Part shown: positions 1 to 5,386 of the stretch, in pieces
Position numbering within the stretch: the stretch's first letter is position 1
How the letters are laid out: each line of letters opens with the position of its first letter
From: DASUUR01 sp036373975
Lineage (GTDB): Bacteria > Patescibacteriota > Saccharimonadia > Saccharimonadales > Saccharimonadaceae
Direction of reading: 5' to 3'
Assembly (NCBI GenBank): GCA_036373975.1
Contig: DASUUR010000059.1
Span: 1-28,742 of the forward strand
Length of the DNA stretch: 28,742 nt
Translations under genes and position numbers: made by a program
The notes under the pieces: model-generated
What the model was told of the DNA's origin: nothing
The model's database searches: none
The model's input: only the letters and a program-made list of their open reading frames with translations

Positions 1-42
1 CTTGGCGATACGATCTCGAGATTCATTAATTTCAATTGGCAT
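1..42 (-). CDS. 5' end of an unidentified gene (partial)
   Basis: An ATG at 42-40 on the minus strand opens a frame that runs off the window edge (MPIEINESRDRIAK). It lies 35 nt downstream of the nnrD stop on the same strand, so it could be the next gene of that unit. Only 14 residues are visible and there is no clear SD. An overlapping frame starting with MLKICQL is also open, so the frame choice rests only on the more protein-like composition. No function can be given. Confidence 0.35.
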   Translation of the reverse strand, partial: MPIEINESRDRIAK

Positions 43-77
43 ATCTTTAGCATATGCCAGGCATGTGAGAAGTACAA

Positions 78-938
78 CTATTCATCGGCGGCTTTTTTAA
101 GTGCCGCTGGCAATAACTCAATGACATCTGATGCAATAACCCCAGGTTGCGTCTTTGCTTGCGCCGCTAAGTCGCCAGCCAAGCCATGCAGATAAACGCC
201 TATCTCAGCTGCTCTTGCGACATCGACACCTTGTGCCAAAAATCCCGCTATAACTCCGGCCAATACATCACCCGTGCCGGCCGTCGCAAGGCCTGGGTTA
301 CCAGTTCTGTTCTCGTAAGAGGATCCGTCAGGATGGGCAACAATTGTATGATAACCCTTTAGCACAAGCGTTACCTTGTGACTTTTTGCAAACTCCGTAG
401 CTACTGCTGCAAGTTTTCTGTGTTCAGGCATAGTACTCCCGATAAGCTTTGCAAATTCGCCAGTATGCGGGGTAAGAATAACTTGTAAATTACTTTGGGT
501 GATCCTGCTCAATTGCGAACCCTTGCCCACAAAAGCAGCCAAGCCGCCACCGTCCAGAATCATGGGCAACTTTAGTCTTTCGGCAATTGACAACACGCAT
601 TCGAACACGCTCGTTGCAAGCCCCGGCCCAATTATTACAACCCTCACCTTATGAGCGTCTACGAAATCTTGTACTGCTTCAGCTACAATCTCTGGCTTAT
701 TAAAATTCGGCAAACTATGCGTCATAAGCTCTTCAACTCTTCTATCAAGCCTACTCGTTGTTTGTGGGTCGGCTGCGATCGTTACTAGGCCTGCGCCCAC
801 TCTTAGGGCTGCCCTGCCGCTCAGTAGGGGCGCGCCTACCATACCAGGTGAACCGCCCACAATAAGCACGTGTCCGAAATCATATTTATTGGCAGTTTTA
901 GATCGATGCAATAATTTCTGCAATAGAACTTGATCCAT
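78..938 (-). CDS. nnrD: ADP-dependent (S)-NAD(P)H-hydrate dehydratase
   Basis: The 286-residue product matches the YjeF C-terminal/carbohydrate-kinase-like family that dehydrates the damaged cofactor NAD(P)HX back to NAD(P)H using ADP or ATP. An N-terminal nucleotide-binding stretch (GHVLIVGGSPGMVGAP) is followed near residue 30-50 by GRAALRVGAGLVT. The C-terminal family signature GNPGLATAGTGDVLAGVIAG carries the catalytic Asp of GTGD. It is a stand-alone dehydratase; the epimerase (NnrE) domain fused to it in E. coli is absent here. It is divergent from the FMN protein gene at 989, with about 50 bp between the starts. There is no SD: the -10 TATTAT with a TGC extension ends 6 nt before ATG, suggesting a leaderless message. 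Confidence 0.93.
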   Translation of the reverse strand: MDQVLLQKLLHRSKTANKYDFGHVLIVGGSPGMVGAPLLSGRAALRVGAGLVTIAADPQTTSRLDRRVEELMTHSLPNFNKPEIVAEAVQDFVDAHKVRVVIIGPGLATSVFECVLSIAERLKLPMILDGGGLAAFVGKGSQLSRITQSNLQVILTPHTGEFAKLIGSTMPEHRKLAAVATEFAKSHKVTLVLKGYHTIVAHPDGSSYENRTGNPGLATAGTGDVLAGVIAGFLAQGVDVARAAEIGVYLHGLAGDLAAQAKTQPGVIASDVIELLPAALKKAADE

Positions 939-944
939 AATTCA

Positions 945-953
945 ATAATAGCA
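945..953 (-). promoter_or_regulatory. Extended -10 promoter of nnrD (leaderless type)
   Basis: On the minus strand TGC directly precedes TATTAT (950-945), and the ATG follows after 6 nt. A start site about 7 nt below the -10 would fall on or next to the start codon. No good -35 hexamer is seen at 17 bp. Confidence 0.55.
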
Positions 954-973
954 ATTCGTGTCAAATACGCTTA

Positions 974-982
974 TGTTATAGT
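974..982 (+). promoter_or_regulatory. Extended -10 promoter of the FMN split-barrel gene
   Basis: TGT followed by TATAGT (977-982), then 6 nt, then the ATG at 989. Same geometry as the divergent nnrD promoter and again no SD, so a leaderless transcript is expected. Confidence 0.55.
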
Positions 983-988
983 TTTATT

Positions 989-1447
989 ATGGCTACACAT
1001 AAAGAAGTTCTTGCATTCTTAGAGAAACATAAACTTGGCATCCTCTCGACCGCATCCGCGAGCGGTGAGGTCTGGGGTACAGCAGTTTATTTTATTATTA
1101 ACGAGAAGTTTGACTGCTATTTTTTCGCCCACACACAAGACAGAAAATATCGCAATATCACCCAGCACCCTCAAGTTGCGTTAACAGTTGTGGATGACGC
1201 CGCACAGACAACGGTTCAGATGTCTGGCAAGGCTGTGGAGGTGACTGAAAGTGATGAACTCGACATGGCATATAGCGAGTTAGCGCAAGTCCGTCCGCCG
1301 GGACAGCTAAGCTGGGTACCGCCAGTAAGCAAAATCCACGGCAAAGGGGAAATTGAAATCCTAAGGCTTACGCCAGACGCATTGCAATTCTCTGTATTCA
1401 AGCCCGCAGCAAAGCCCTCCAGCAGCCACGTTACGCAAATTATATAG
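989..1447 (+). CDS. Pyridoxamine 5'-phosphate oxidase-like FMN-binding split-barrel protein
   Basis: 152 residues with the pattern of the PNPOx-like split barrel: an N-terminal helix, then strands LGILSTASASGEVWGTAVYF, a segment ending KYRNITQHPQVALTVVDD, and later MSGKAVEV. Members bind FMN, F420 or heme and act as small-molecule oxidoreductases; the substrate cannot be read from sequence. This short form lacks the C-terminal dimerisation extension of true PdxH, so a B6 role is not assured. It is divergent from nnrD and has a leaderless-type start; a 12-bp hairpin follows at 1476. Confidence 0.85.
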   Translation: MATHKEVLAFLEKHKLGILSTASASGEVWGTAVYFIINEKFDCYFFAHTQDRKYRNITQHPQVALTVVDDAAQTTVQMSGKAVEVTESDELDMAYSELAQVRPPGQLSWVPPVSKIHGKGEIEILRLTPDALQFSVFKPAAKPSSSHVTQII

Positions 1448-1475
1448 TTGAGCCTTACTCTTCCGACCTATCGCA

Positions 1476-1505
1476 AAGTAGCTGTGATTATAGTCACAGC
1501 TACTT
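1476..1505 (+). terminator. Perfect 12-bp hairpin after the FMN protein gene
   Basis: AAGTAGCTGTGA and TCACAGCTACTT are exact complements around a 6-nt loop. The following bases (GCTTTATC) are only moderately U-rich, so this may be a terminator of modest strength. It lies between the FMN protein and VKOR genes. Confidence 0.6.
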
Positions 1506-1546
1506 GCTTTATCTGGTGCTAAAGTTATCGCAGGAGGAAAGTATAC

Positions 1547-2110
1547 GTGAACAAACGCGCAATATATGGTGTTATGAGTGGTGGTGGCGCCGTCGGTCTC
1601 GCCGCTGCATTTTTACAAATGCTCGAAAAAATACAATTACTAAAAAATGCAGATAAGGCGCTCGTCTGCGACCTAAATAGTGTATTTAGCTGCTCCAGCG
1701 TCCTGAGTGCATGGCAAAGTTCGGTATTTGGATTCCCCAACTCACTCATGTGCATAGTGTTTTTTTCTGCATTTACCGTTGCGGCTCTTGCGGGTCTAAG
1801 TGGTGCGTCATTGCCACGCAGCTTTAGAATAAGCATACACGCCATGTCCTTACTGGTATTGGGTTTTGCCCTATGGTTTCTATGGCAAAGTATTTATGCT
1901 ATAGGGTCACTATGTATCCTATGTATTTTCTGTTTGGCAGGATTGTTGCTCGTTAATTGGGCATGGTTGCGAATCAACGCTAACGACCTGCCGATTGGTA
2001 GGCGAGGACAAGCAGCGCTCGCTCGCCTCATAAAAAGCGACTTAGACACATTCAGCTGGGTTTTACTGGGAGCGGTTATTGCCTTTGCTATGTTACTTCG
2101 CTTTTTATAG
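1547..2110 (+). CDS. Vitamin K epoxide reductase (VKOR) family membrane protein
   Basis: 187 residues, four to five membrane segments. Two redox pairs have family spacing: C41-X7-C49 in the extracytoplasmic loop (CDLNSVFSC), and the active-site C123-X2-C126 (CILC) in a late transmembrane helix, with GFPN near 62-65. Bacterial VKORs reoxidise DsbA-like thioredoxins and so drive disulfide formation in secreted proteins. No thioredoxin domain is fused and no DsbA gene is nearby. The start is GTG at 1547, chosen because a strong SD (AGGAGG, 1532-1537) lies 9 nt upstream; no ATG is equally placed. Two hairpins follow the stop. Confidence 0.92.
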   Translation: MNKRAIYGVMSGGGAVGLAAAFLQMLEKIQLLKNADKALVCDLNSVFSCSSVLSAWQSSVFGFPNSLMCIVFFSAFTVAALAGLSGASLPRSFRISIHAMSLLVLGFALWFLWQSIYAIGSLCILCIFCLAGLLLVNWAWLRINANDLPIGRRGQAALARLIKSDLDTFSWVLLGAVIAFAMLLRFL

Positions 2111-2155
2111 ATAAAATATCATCTCTCATGATAGCCAGAAATAGCCTCTTACCTA

Positions 2156-2187
2156 ACCTAATTACTCAAACTATTAAGTAATTAGGT
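2156..2187. terminator. AT-rich 11-bp inverted repeat after the VKOR gene
   Basis: An arm at 2156-2166 (ACCTAATTACT allowing for the outer A-T pair) and its exact complement at 2177-2187 enclose a 10-nt loop. It sits between convergent genes and may act as a weak terminator or RNA 3'-end stabiliser for VKOR. Confidence 0.45.
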
Positions 2188-2191
2188 CAGT

Positions 2192-2223
2192 CCAGTACCG
2201 CGTCAGGTTCGACGCGGTACTGG
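2192..2223. terminator. Perfect 13-bp GC-rich hairpin between convergent genes
   Basis: CCAGTACCGCGTC and GACGCGGTACTGG are exact complements around a 6-nt loop, 13 nt beyond the stop of the minus-strand gene at 2237. There is no long U-run on either side. Its composition matches the GC-rich gene rather than the VKOR side, so it probably belongs to that cassette. Confidence 0.65.
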
Positions 2224-2236
2224 AACACGAACAGTG

Positions 2237-2854
2237 TCAGGCGGACACCGGGCGGAAGCACCTGGCTTCGTGACCGCCATGGTCGTTCAGGGTGCGTGCC
2301 TGAACCACGTGGTGTCTGCCCTGGTAGTTGGTTGTCGTAATGACCAACAGCTGGTCGCTGCCGACAACCCGGACAGTGCCCACCAGGCAGGCGTGAGATG
2401 CGAGCGCCGCCTCATCCTGGTAGACGCCAGTGGGGCGGCCGATGTGCTCGACCTTGATGCCGTGCTGTGCTGCCTCTTCGATCCAGGCAGCCACACAGCT
2501 GTCAAAGCCTTCTGGGTAGATCATTTTTCGATCCACTGAGACCAGGCGAGCCGTGCAGTTCTTGACGATCCGCGCGCTCACGCCCGCCGCCAAGATCTCC
2601 GCAGCCATCGCTCGCCGTTGCCGGTCAAGCAAGACGATGTTGATCGGCTCGGCGAGACTAGGGGCGTGGTAGAAGGGGTTGGCGCGTACGTAGCGGTTCA
2701 GCTTCGTGACGGCCCTCCCCTGACCTGCCTCTCGTGCAACCGTAGTGACGGCGACCCCAATGGTCATGAGAGCAGGATCGTGGCCCTCGCGGTCCACAAC
2801 CTCCCGGTACATCTGCTTTCGCACGCGATGCGCAAGCTGCTCAACAGTGAGCAT
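2237..2854 (-). CDS. Orphan GC-rich protein of unknown function (205 aa)
   Basis: I do not recognise a family. The protein appears soluble and mixed alpha/beta, with an N-terminal helical part (LTVEQLAHRVRKQMYREVVDRE), a basic middle region, then NIVLLDRQRRAMAAEIL, and a C-terminal part with GTVRVVGSDQLLVITTT. An upstream in-frame TTG exists at 2890, but the ATG at 2854 is preferred because GGAG lies 6 nt before it. The promoter at 2908 gives a roughly 45-nt 5' UTR. The gene is far richer in GC than VKOR or the intergenic DNA and has its own promoter, SD and hairpin. It is the last of three similar orphan units (2237-4376), all minus strand. Confidence 0.75.
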   Translation of the reverse strand: MLTVEQLAHRVRKQMYREVVDREGHDPALMTIGVAVTTVAREAGQGRAVTKLNRYVRANPFYHAPSLAEPINIVLLDRQRRAMAAEILAAGVSARIVKNCTARLVSVDRKMIYPEGFDSCVAAWIEEAAQHGIKVEHIGRPTGVYQDEAALASHACLVGTVRVVGSDQLLVITTTNYQGRHHVVQARTLNDHGGHEARCFRPVSA

Positions 2855-2907
2855 GTGTAGCTCCGTCCTGTGTTCGTGTTTCACAGCCAATTGTGCTGAA
2901 TAATCAT

Positions 2908-2936
2908 ATTATATCATATAAATTAAAACCCCGCAA
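2908..2936 (-). promoter_or_regulatory. Promoter of the 2237-2854 orphan gene
   Basis: Minus strand: TTGCGG (2936-2931), 17-bp spacer, TGA-extended TATAAT (2913-2908). The -35 lies inside the terminator stem of the upstream gene, so the two cassettes abut directly. Confidence 0.7.
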
Positions 2937-2975
2937 GCAGAGCCTCACCCTTCCGGGTTGAGGTTGCTTGCGGGG
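2929..2975 (-). terminator. Intrinsic terminator of the 2987-3766 gene
   Basis: On the minus strand a long interrupted stem begins CCCCGCAAGC and ends GCTTGCGGGG, with an inner CCTCA..CCC/GGG.GAGG stem and tetraloop, followed by TTTTAATTT. This is a textbook intrinsic terminator 12 nt past the stop. Confidence 0.85.
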
Positions 2976-2986
2976 CCGCCCAACTA

Positions 2987-3766
2987 TCAGGCGTTGGCTG
3001 CTACGATCGGCTGGTAGCCAAGCGCGGTCAGCCGGAGGATGGTGCGAACCAGCGGGGCCGGGACCCAGGCGTTGTCGTAAGCCGTGGGGTCCTGCCCGAG
3101 CTCGCCAAGCAACGTATCCTTGGTGAACTCCTCGACGGTCCGCCGTTGTGCGGCGATCTGCTCGGCGCTTGCCGTGCGGACCATCCTGAGGGTTGCCGGA
3201 CTAACGTGCCACGGATTGTGGCCCGGGTCAACGAAGGCCCAGAATCGGTCGATGACCTCCGTGAAGCTGAGGCCCGACACGCGAACGAGCTCACTCACCT
3301 GGCTCCAGGCGACTCTGCTGTTCTTCCGCGTGCCGTAGATGCCCACCTCATGCACCCGCTCAGACTTGGGGATCGGCACCAGTCGGCCCTTCCTGCCCTT
3401 GTGAACCTGCCAGGCAGACTCAAAGGCGATGCCACCCCTGGGCAGAGTGGACTCGCTGTAAACGTCCCTGTCCCAGCTGAGCATGCCGAACGGCGTCTTG
3501 CTCACCCAGATAACTCGCGGCATGTTGGAGTCAATCTCGTTGAGCACGACGCGCTCGAAGTCGGTACGCGTACCGACAAAGCGCTGGTGGTAGCCGGGCG
3601 GGTTGCTGATGCCCTGCAACACCCACAGGCCATTCGGCACAAAGTGCTGCCTGGTGGTGTTGATGAAGTGGCGATCGAAGTACGGTGGCAGCTTGCCCCC
3701 GTCGACAACCTCCTTCTTGAGCTCGCGACCGGTGACGACCTCGAAGTTCATGCCGGTCTTCGGCAT
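2987..3766 (-). CDS. Orphan GC-rich protein of unknown function (259 aa)
   Basis: No family recognised. The sequence is soluble and rich in Trp, Arg and Val. Visible stretches include HFVPNGLWVLQGISNPPGYH, a basic patch HKGRKGRLVPIPKSERVHEV, and a helical C-terminal third (SAEQIAAQRRTVEEFTKDTL). Two ATGs compete: the one at 3775 touches the SD (AGGAG, 3780-3776) with no spacing, so the ATG at 3766, with 9 nt spacing, is chosen. It has a near-consensus promoter at 3908-3936, a leader of about 130 nt holding a hairpin, and a strong terminator. The antisense strand also has a 215-codon open frame, expected for GC-rich coding DNA; promoter, SD and terminator all support the minus strand. Confidence 0.78.
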   Translation of the reverse strand: MPKTGMNFEVVTGRELKKEVVDGGKLPPYFDRHFINTTRQHFVPNGLWVLQGISNPPGYHQRFVGTRTDFERVVLNEIDSNMPRVIWVSKTPFGMLSWDRDVYSESTLPRGGIAFESAWQVHKGRKGRLVPIPKSERVHEVGIYGTRKNSRVAWSQVSELVRVSGLSFTEVIDRFWAFVDPGHNPWHVSPATLRMVRTASAEQIAAQRRTVEEFTKDTLLGELGQDPTAYDNAWVPAPLVRTILRLTALGYQPIVAANA

Positions 3767-3842
3767 CGTAACCATCTCCTATGCGGTAAATGAGTACTCT
3801 GACATGACTACCGCCACCAGCCAGAGTCGCCATAGTTATACA

Positions 3843-3873
3843 GCGAGGAAAAGGCAAGCCGCCCTTTCCTCGC
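3843..3873 (-). promoter_or_regulatory. Leader hairpin in the 5' UTR of the 2987-3766 gene
   Basis: GCGAGGAAA pairs with TTTCCTCGC and, past one bulge, GG with CC, giving about 11 bp. It lies between the predicted start site near 3901 and the SD at 3776-3780. It could be a leader structure or mRNA stabiliser. No known riboswitch is recognised. Confidence 0.45.
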
Positions 3874-3907
3874 AATACACATATGTTATCTCTTAGATCC
3901 AATATTT

Positions 3908-3936
3908 ATTATAAAACTATTAATAACTTTAGTCAA
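3908..3936 (-). promoter_or_regulatory. Near-consensus promoter of the 2987-3766 gene
   Basis: Minus strand: TTGACT (3936-3931), exactly 17 bp, TATAAT (3913-3908). It is one base from the sigma-70 consensus. It predicts a start near 3901 and a leader of about 130 nt. Confidence 0.85.
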
Positions 3937-3938
3937 TG

Positions 3939-3964
3939 GCCCGCCGCTATATAAGCCGGCGGAC
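3939..3964 (-). terminator. GC-rich hairpin downstream of the 3990-4376 gene
   Basis: On the minus strand GTCCGCCG pairs with CGGCGGGC (one U-G), with GC/GC inside and a short AT loop. There is no U-run; the next bases are the -35 of the following gene. It is likely the cassette's 3' hairpin. Confidence 0.5.
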
Positions 3965-3989
3965 CACCTCGTCTGGGCGCAGCTACTTA

Positions 3990-4376
3990 CTACTGCCTCG
4001 TCACGATCTCGACCTTTGGAGCGTTGGGGCGTGGCACTCGGAGCGACATGATGGTCTTGCCACCGCGCCAGTTAGTGCCGAGCATCATGGTCTCCAAGCG
4101 CTCACCGGCTGCATTGAAGAGGACCGGCAAGCCGTCGCCCACCTCAATTCTCCAGCCCTCGACACTGTCGCCATAGGCGCCCTCCAGCACCATTGCCTCG
4201 ACCCTGGGGTTCTTGGGATCAATGGTCACCTCAACGTAGATAGAAGTATGTCGATTTGCGTGGAGGAGACGCGCCCAGCTCTCTGGTGCGAAGGCAGTGC
4301 CCGCACTGGTCTCGCCACAGTCACAGCTCGCCAGCATGGGCGTCACCGTAATAACATGAGTCTTGCTCATGGACAT
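3990..4376 (-). CDS. Orphan GC-rich protein of unknown function (128 aa)
   Basis: No family recognised. It begins MSMSKTHVITVTPMLASCDCG, with a CDC motif at residues 18-20, then a predicted beta-rich body (SIYVEVTIDPKNPRVEAMVLE, GWRIEVGDGLPVLFN) and an Arg/Pro-rich end. GAGAG just upstream serves as SD; the ATGs at 4376 and 4370 are both possible, the first 4 nt and the second 10 nt from it. The opening strand VTVTPM recurs at the start of the unrelated-looking orphan at 11430, which may be chance. First gene of the minus-strand orphan trio; GC-rich against AT-rich flanks. Confidence 0.7.
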   Translation of the reverse strand: MSMSKTHVITVTPMLASCDCGETSAGTAFAPESWARLLHANRHTSIYVEVTIDPKNPRVEAMVLEGAYGDSVEGWRIEVGDGLPVLFNAAGERLETMMLGTNWRGGKTIMSLRVPRPNAPKVEIVTRQ

Positions 4377-4434
4377 CTCACTCTCTGCTAGGAACTCGGT
4401 CGATTAAATAACAGCAATAATTTAGTGGAAATCA

Positions 4435-4464
4435 AAAAAGCGTCCCGTTTCTGAGACACTTTTT
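4435..4464 (-). terminator. Intrinsic terminator of the C39-like gene
   Basis: Read on the minus strand, GTGTCTC pairs with GGGACGC through two U-G pairs, with A-tracts and U-tracts flanking. On the plus strand the same positions are C/A mismatches, so the structure is directional and serves the gene at 4496-5173. Confidence 0.8.
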
Positions 4465-4495
4465 GTAATAATGCACATGTTGCGATAGCACATAG

Positions 4496-5173
4496 TCATC
4501 GTTGCGCCAGGACATCAGTCTCACCTCGTGGTTTAATTAAATCCATCATTCCGCCGAATGAGTCCATTGCTCCTTGGAATACTTCTCTGCGTTCACGCCG
4601 GTAGGCTTGAGCGGGCAAGCCAGGATCATGAAATATAACACTGTCACCTTCAACACCTAAGACGACAACTGAGTGACCGAAATACCCCTTTTTGGCAAGA
4701 TCGATCTTTCCTCCATCTATACTCACCCGCACAAGCCACTTCTCATCAAGTGCGGTTGCAATGTCGTTTACAGTAGGGTGGCGCTTCAAAACAGGGACGC
4801 TTGCTAAGAAGTCGTCAACTACACCACGTTCACGCTCTAAATCACCCCGTGTGTTGAAATCTAATTGCCCATCACCAAGCTTGGCATAATAGTCGGCACC
4901 CTCATCTCGAAATGCCTCCCAATCAAAGTTAGCAATTTGCATAACATTAAAGCCTCGACGCTGTAGCCACATGAGATAATGACTGGCAAACGTAACAGTA
5001 GGGCCCTTATTAGTGATTTTTTCTAATTCATCGAGGGTATATTCCTTCTCTGGCTCAAGGTGTGCGAGTATCATTTTTACGCACACCTCAAGACAGTGTT
5101 CACCATAAGGAGCGTTTTCGCTTTCGAGATTCTCAAAAAAAGGGACTGGGCGTCCGCTTAATATAAGCTTCAT
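4496..5173 (-). CDS. Peptidase C39-like papain-fold protein
   Basis: 225 residues with the layout of C39-like cysteine peptidases. An N-terminal YGEHCLEVCVKMILAHL has the candidate nucleophile C27 at the start of a helix. Near the C-terminus, GYFGHSVVVLG (H167) is followed by a strand and FHDPG (D183), the usual Cys-His-Asp order. There is no signal peptide, no membrane segment and no ABC transporter fusion, so it appears to be a cytoplasmic, free-standing member. Its target is unknown; a bacteriocin-processing role cannot be claimed because no peptide or transporter gene is adjacent. There is no SD: an extended -10 (TGATATAAT) ends 11 nt before ATG. A directional terminator follows. Confidence 0.75.
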   Translation of the reverse strand: MKLILSGRPVPFFENLESENAPYGEHCLEVCVKMILAHLEPEKEYTLDELEKITNKGPTVTFASHYLMWLQRRGFNVMQIANFDWEAFRDEGADYYAKLGDGQLDFNTRGDLERERGVVDDFLASVPVLKRHPTVNDIATALDEKWLVRVSIDGGKIDLAKKGYFGHSVVVLGVEGDSVIFHDPGLPAQAYRRERREVFQGAMDSFGGMMDLIKPRGETDVLAQR

Positions 5174-5184
5174 GTATAAAACTT

Positions 5185-5193
5185 ATTATATCA
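5185..5193 (-). promoter_or_regulatory. Extended -10 promoter of the C39-like gene (leaderless type)
   Basis: Minus strand TGA then TATAAT (5190-5185), 11 nt before the ATG at 5173. The likely start site is about 4 nt from the start codon and no SD can fit. Confidence 0.65.
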
Positions 5194-5202
5194 ACAGGAA
5201 AT

Positions 5203-5234
5203 AAAAAAGCGCTCCGAACATGGAGCACTTTTTT
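5203..5234 (-). terminator. Intrinsic terminator of tRNA-Leu
   Basis: Minus strand AAAAAAGTGCTCC pairs with GGAGCGCTTTTTT through one U-G pair around a 6-nt loop, and the arm ends in a U-run. On the plus strand the wobble position becomes a C/A mismatch. It lies 15 nt past the tRNA 3' end. Confidence 0.85.
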
Positions 5235-5249
5235 ATCTGTAATAATATC

Positions 5250-5338
5250 TGGTGCGCGAGAGAGGACTTGAACCTCCACGCCCTAAAACGGGCACTAGCC
5301 CCTCAAGCTAGCGCGTCTACCAATTCCGCCACTCGCGC
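5250..5338 (-). tRNA. tRNA-Leu(GAG), CCA encoded
   Basis: The minus strand folds as a class II tRNA. The acceptor GCGCGAG (5338-5332) pairs with CTCGCGC, followed by discriminator A and an encoded CCA (5252-5250). The D arm has GGTAGACG. The anticodon stem is CTAGC/GCTAG with loop TTGAGGG, anticodon GAG at 5304-5302. There is a long variable arm (GCCC/GGGC) and a T arm with GGTTCAAGTCC. The long variable arm and the anticodon both indicate leucine (CUC/CUU codons). It has its own promoter at 5354 and terminator at 5203. Confidence 0.97.
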
Positions 5339-5353
5339 ATGAGGACAAGCGAT

Positions 5354-5382
5354 ATTGTACGGGATTATCCGCAAAATCGCAA
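5354..5382 (-). promoter_or_regulatory. Promoter of tRNA-Leu
   Basis: Minus strand TTGCGA (5382-5377), 17 bp, TACAAT (5359-5354). The -35 begins just after the stop of the upstream peptide-binding protein gene, and the start site would be about 8 nt before the mature tRNA. Confidence 0.65.
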
Positions 5383-5386
5383 GTAG

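Noticed and set aside
2156..2223. Adjacent hairpins as a recombination or att site
   Set aside because: No integrase or transposase, and no matching repeat was found at the other orphan islands; terminator function is simpler.
3146..3793. 215-codon plus-strand open frame
   Set aside because: Antisense to the 2987-3766 gene. Long antisense frames are expected in GC-rich coding DNA; promoter, SD and terminator support the minus strand.
3936..4391. 151-codon plus-strand open frame
   Set aside because: Antisense to the 3990-4376 gene, no SD or promoter, and it runs through that gene's downstream hairpin.
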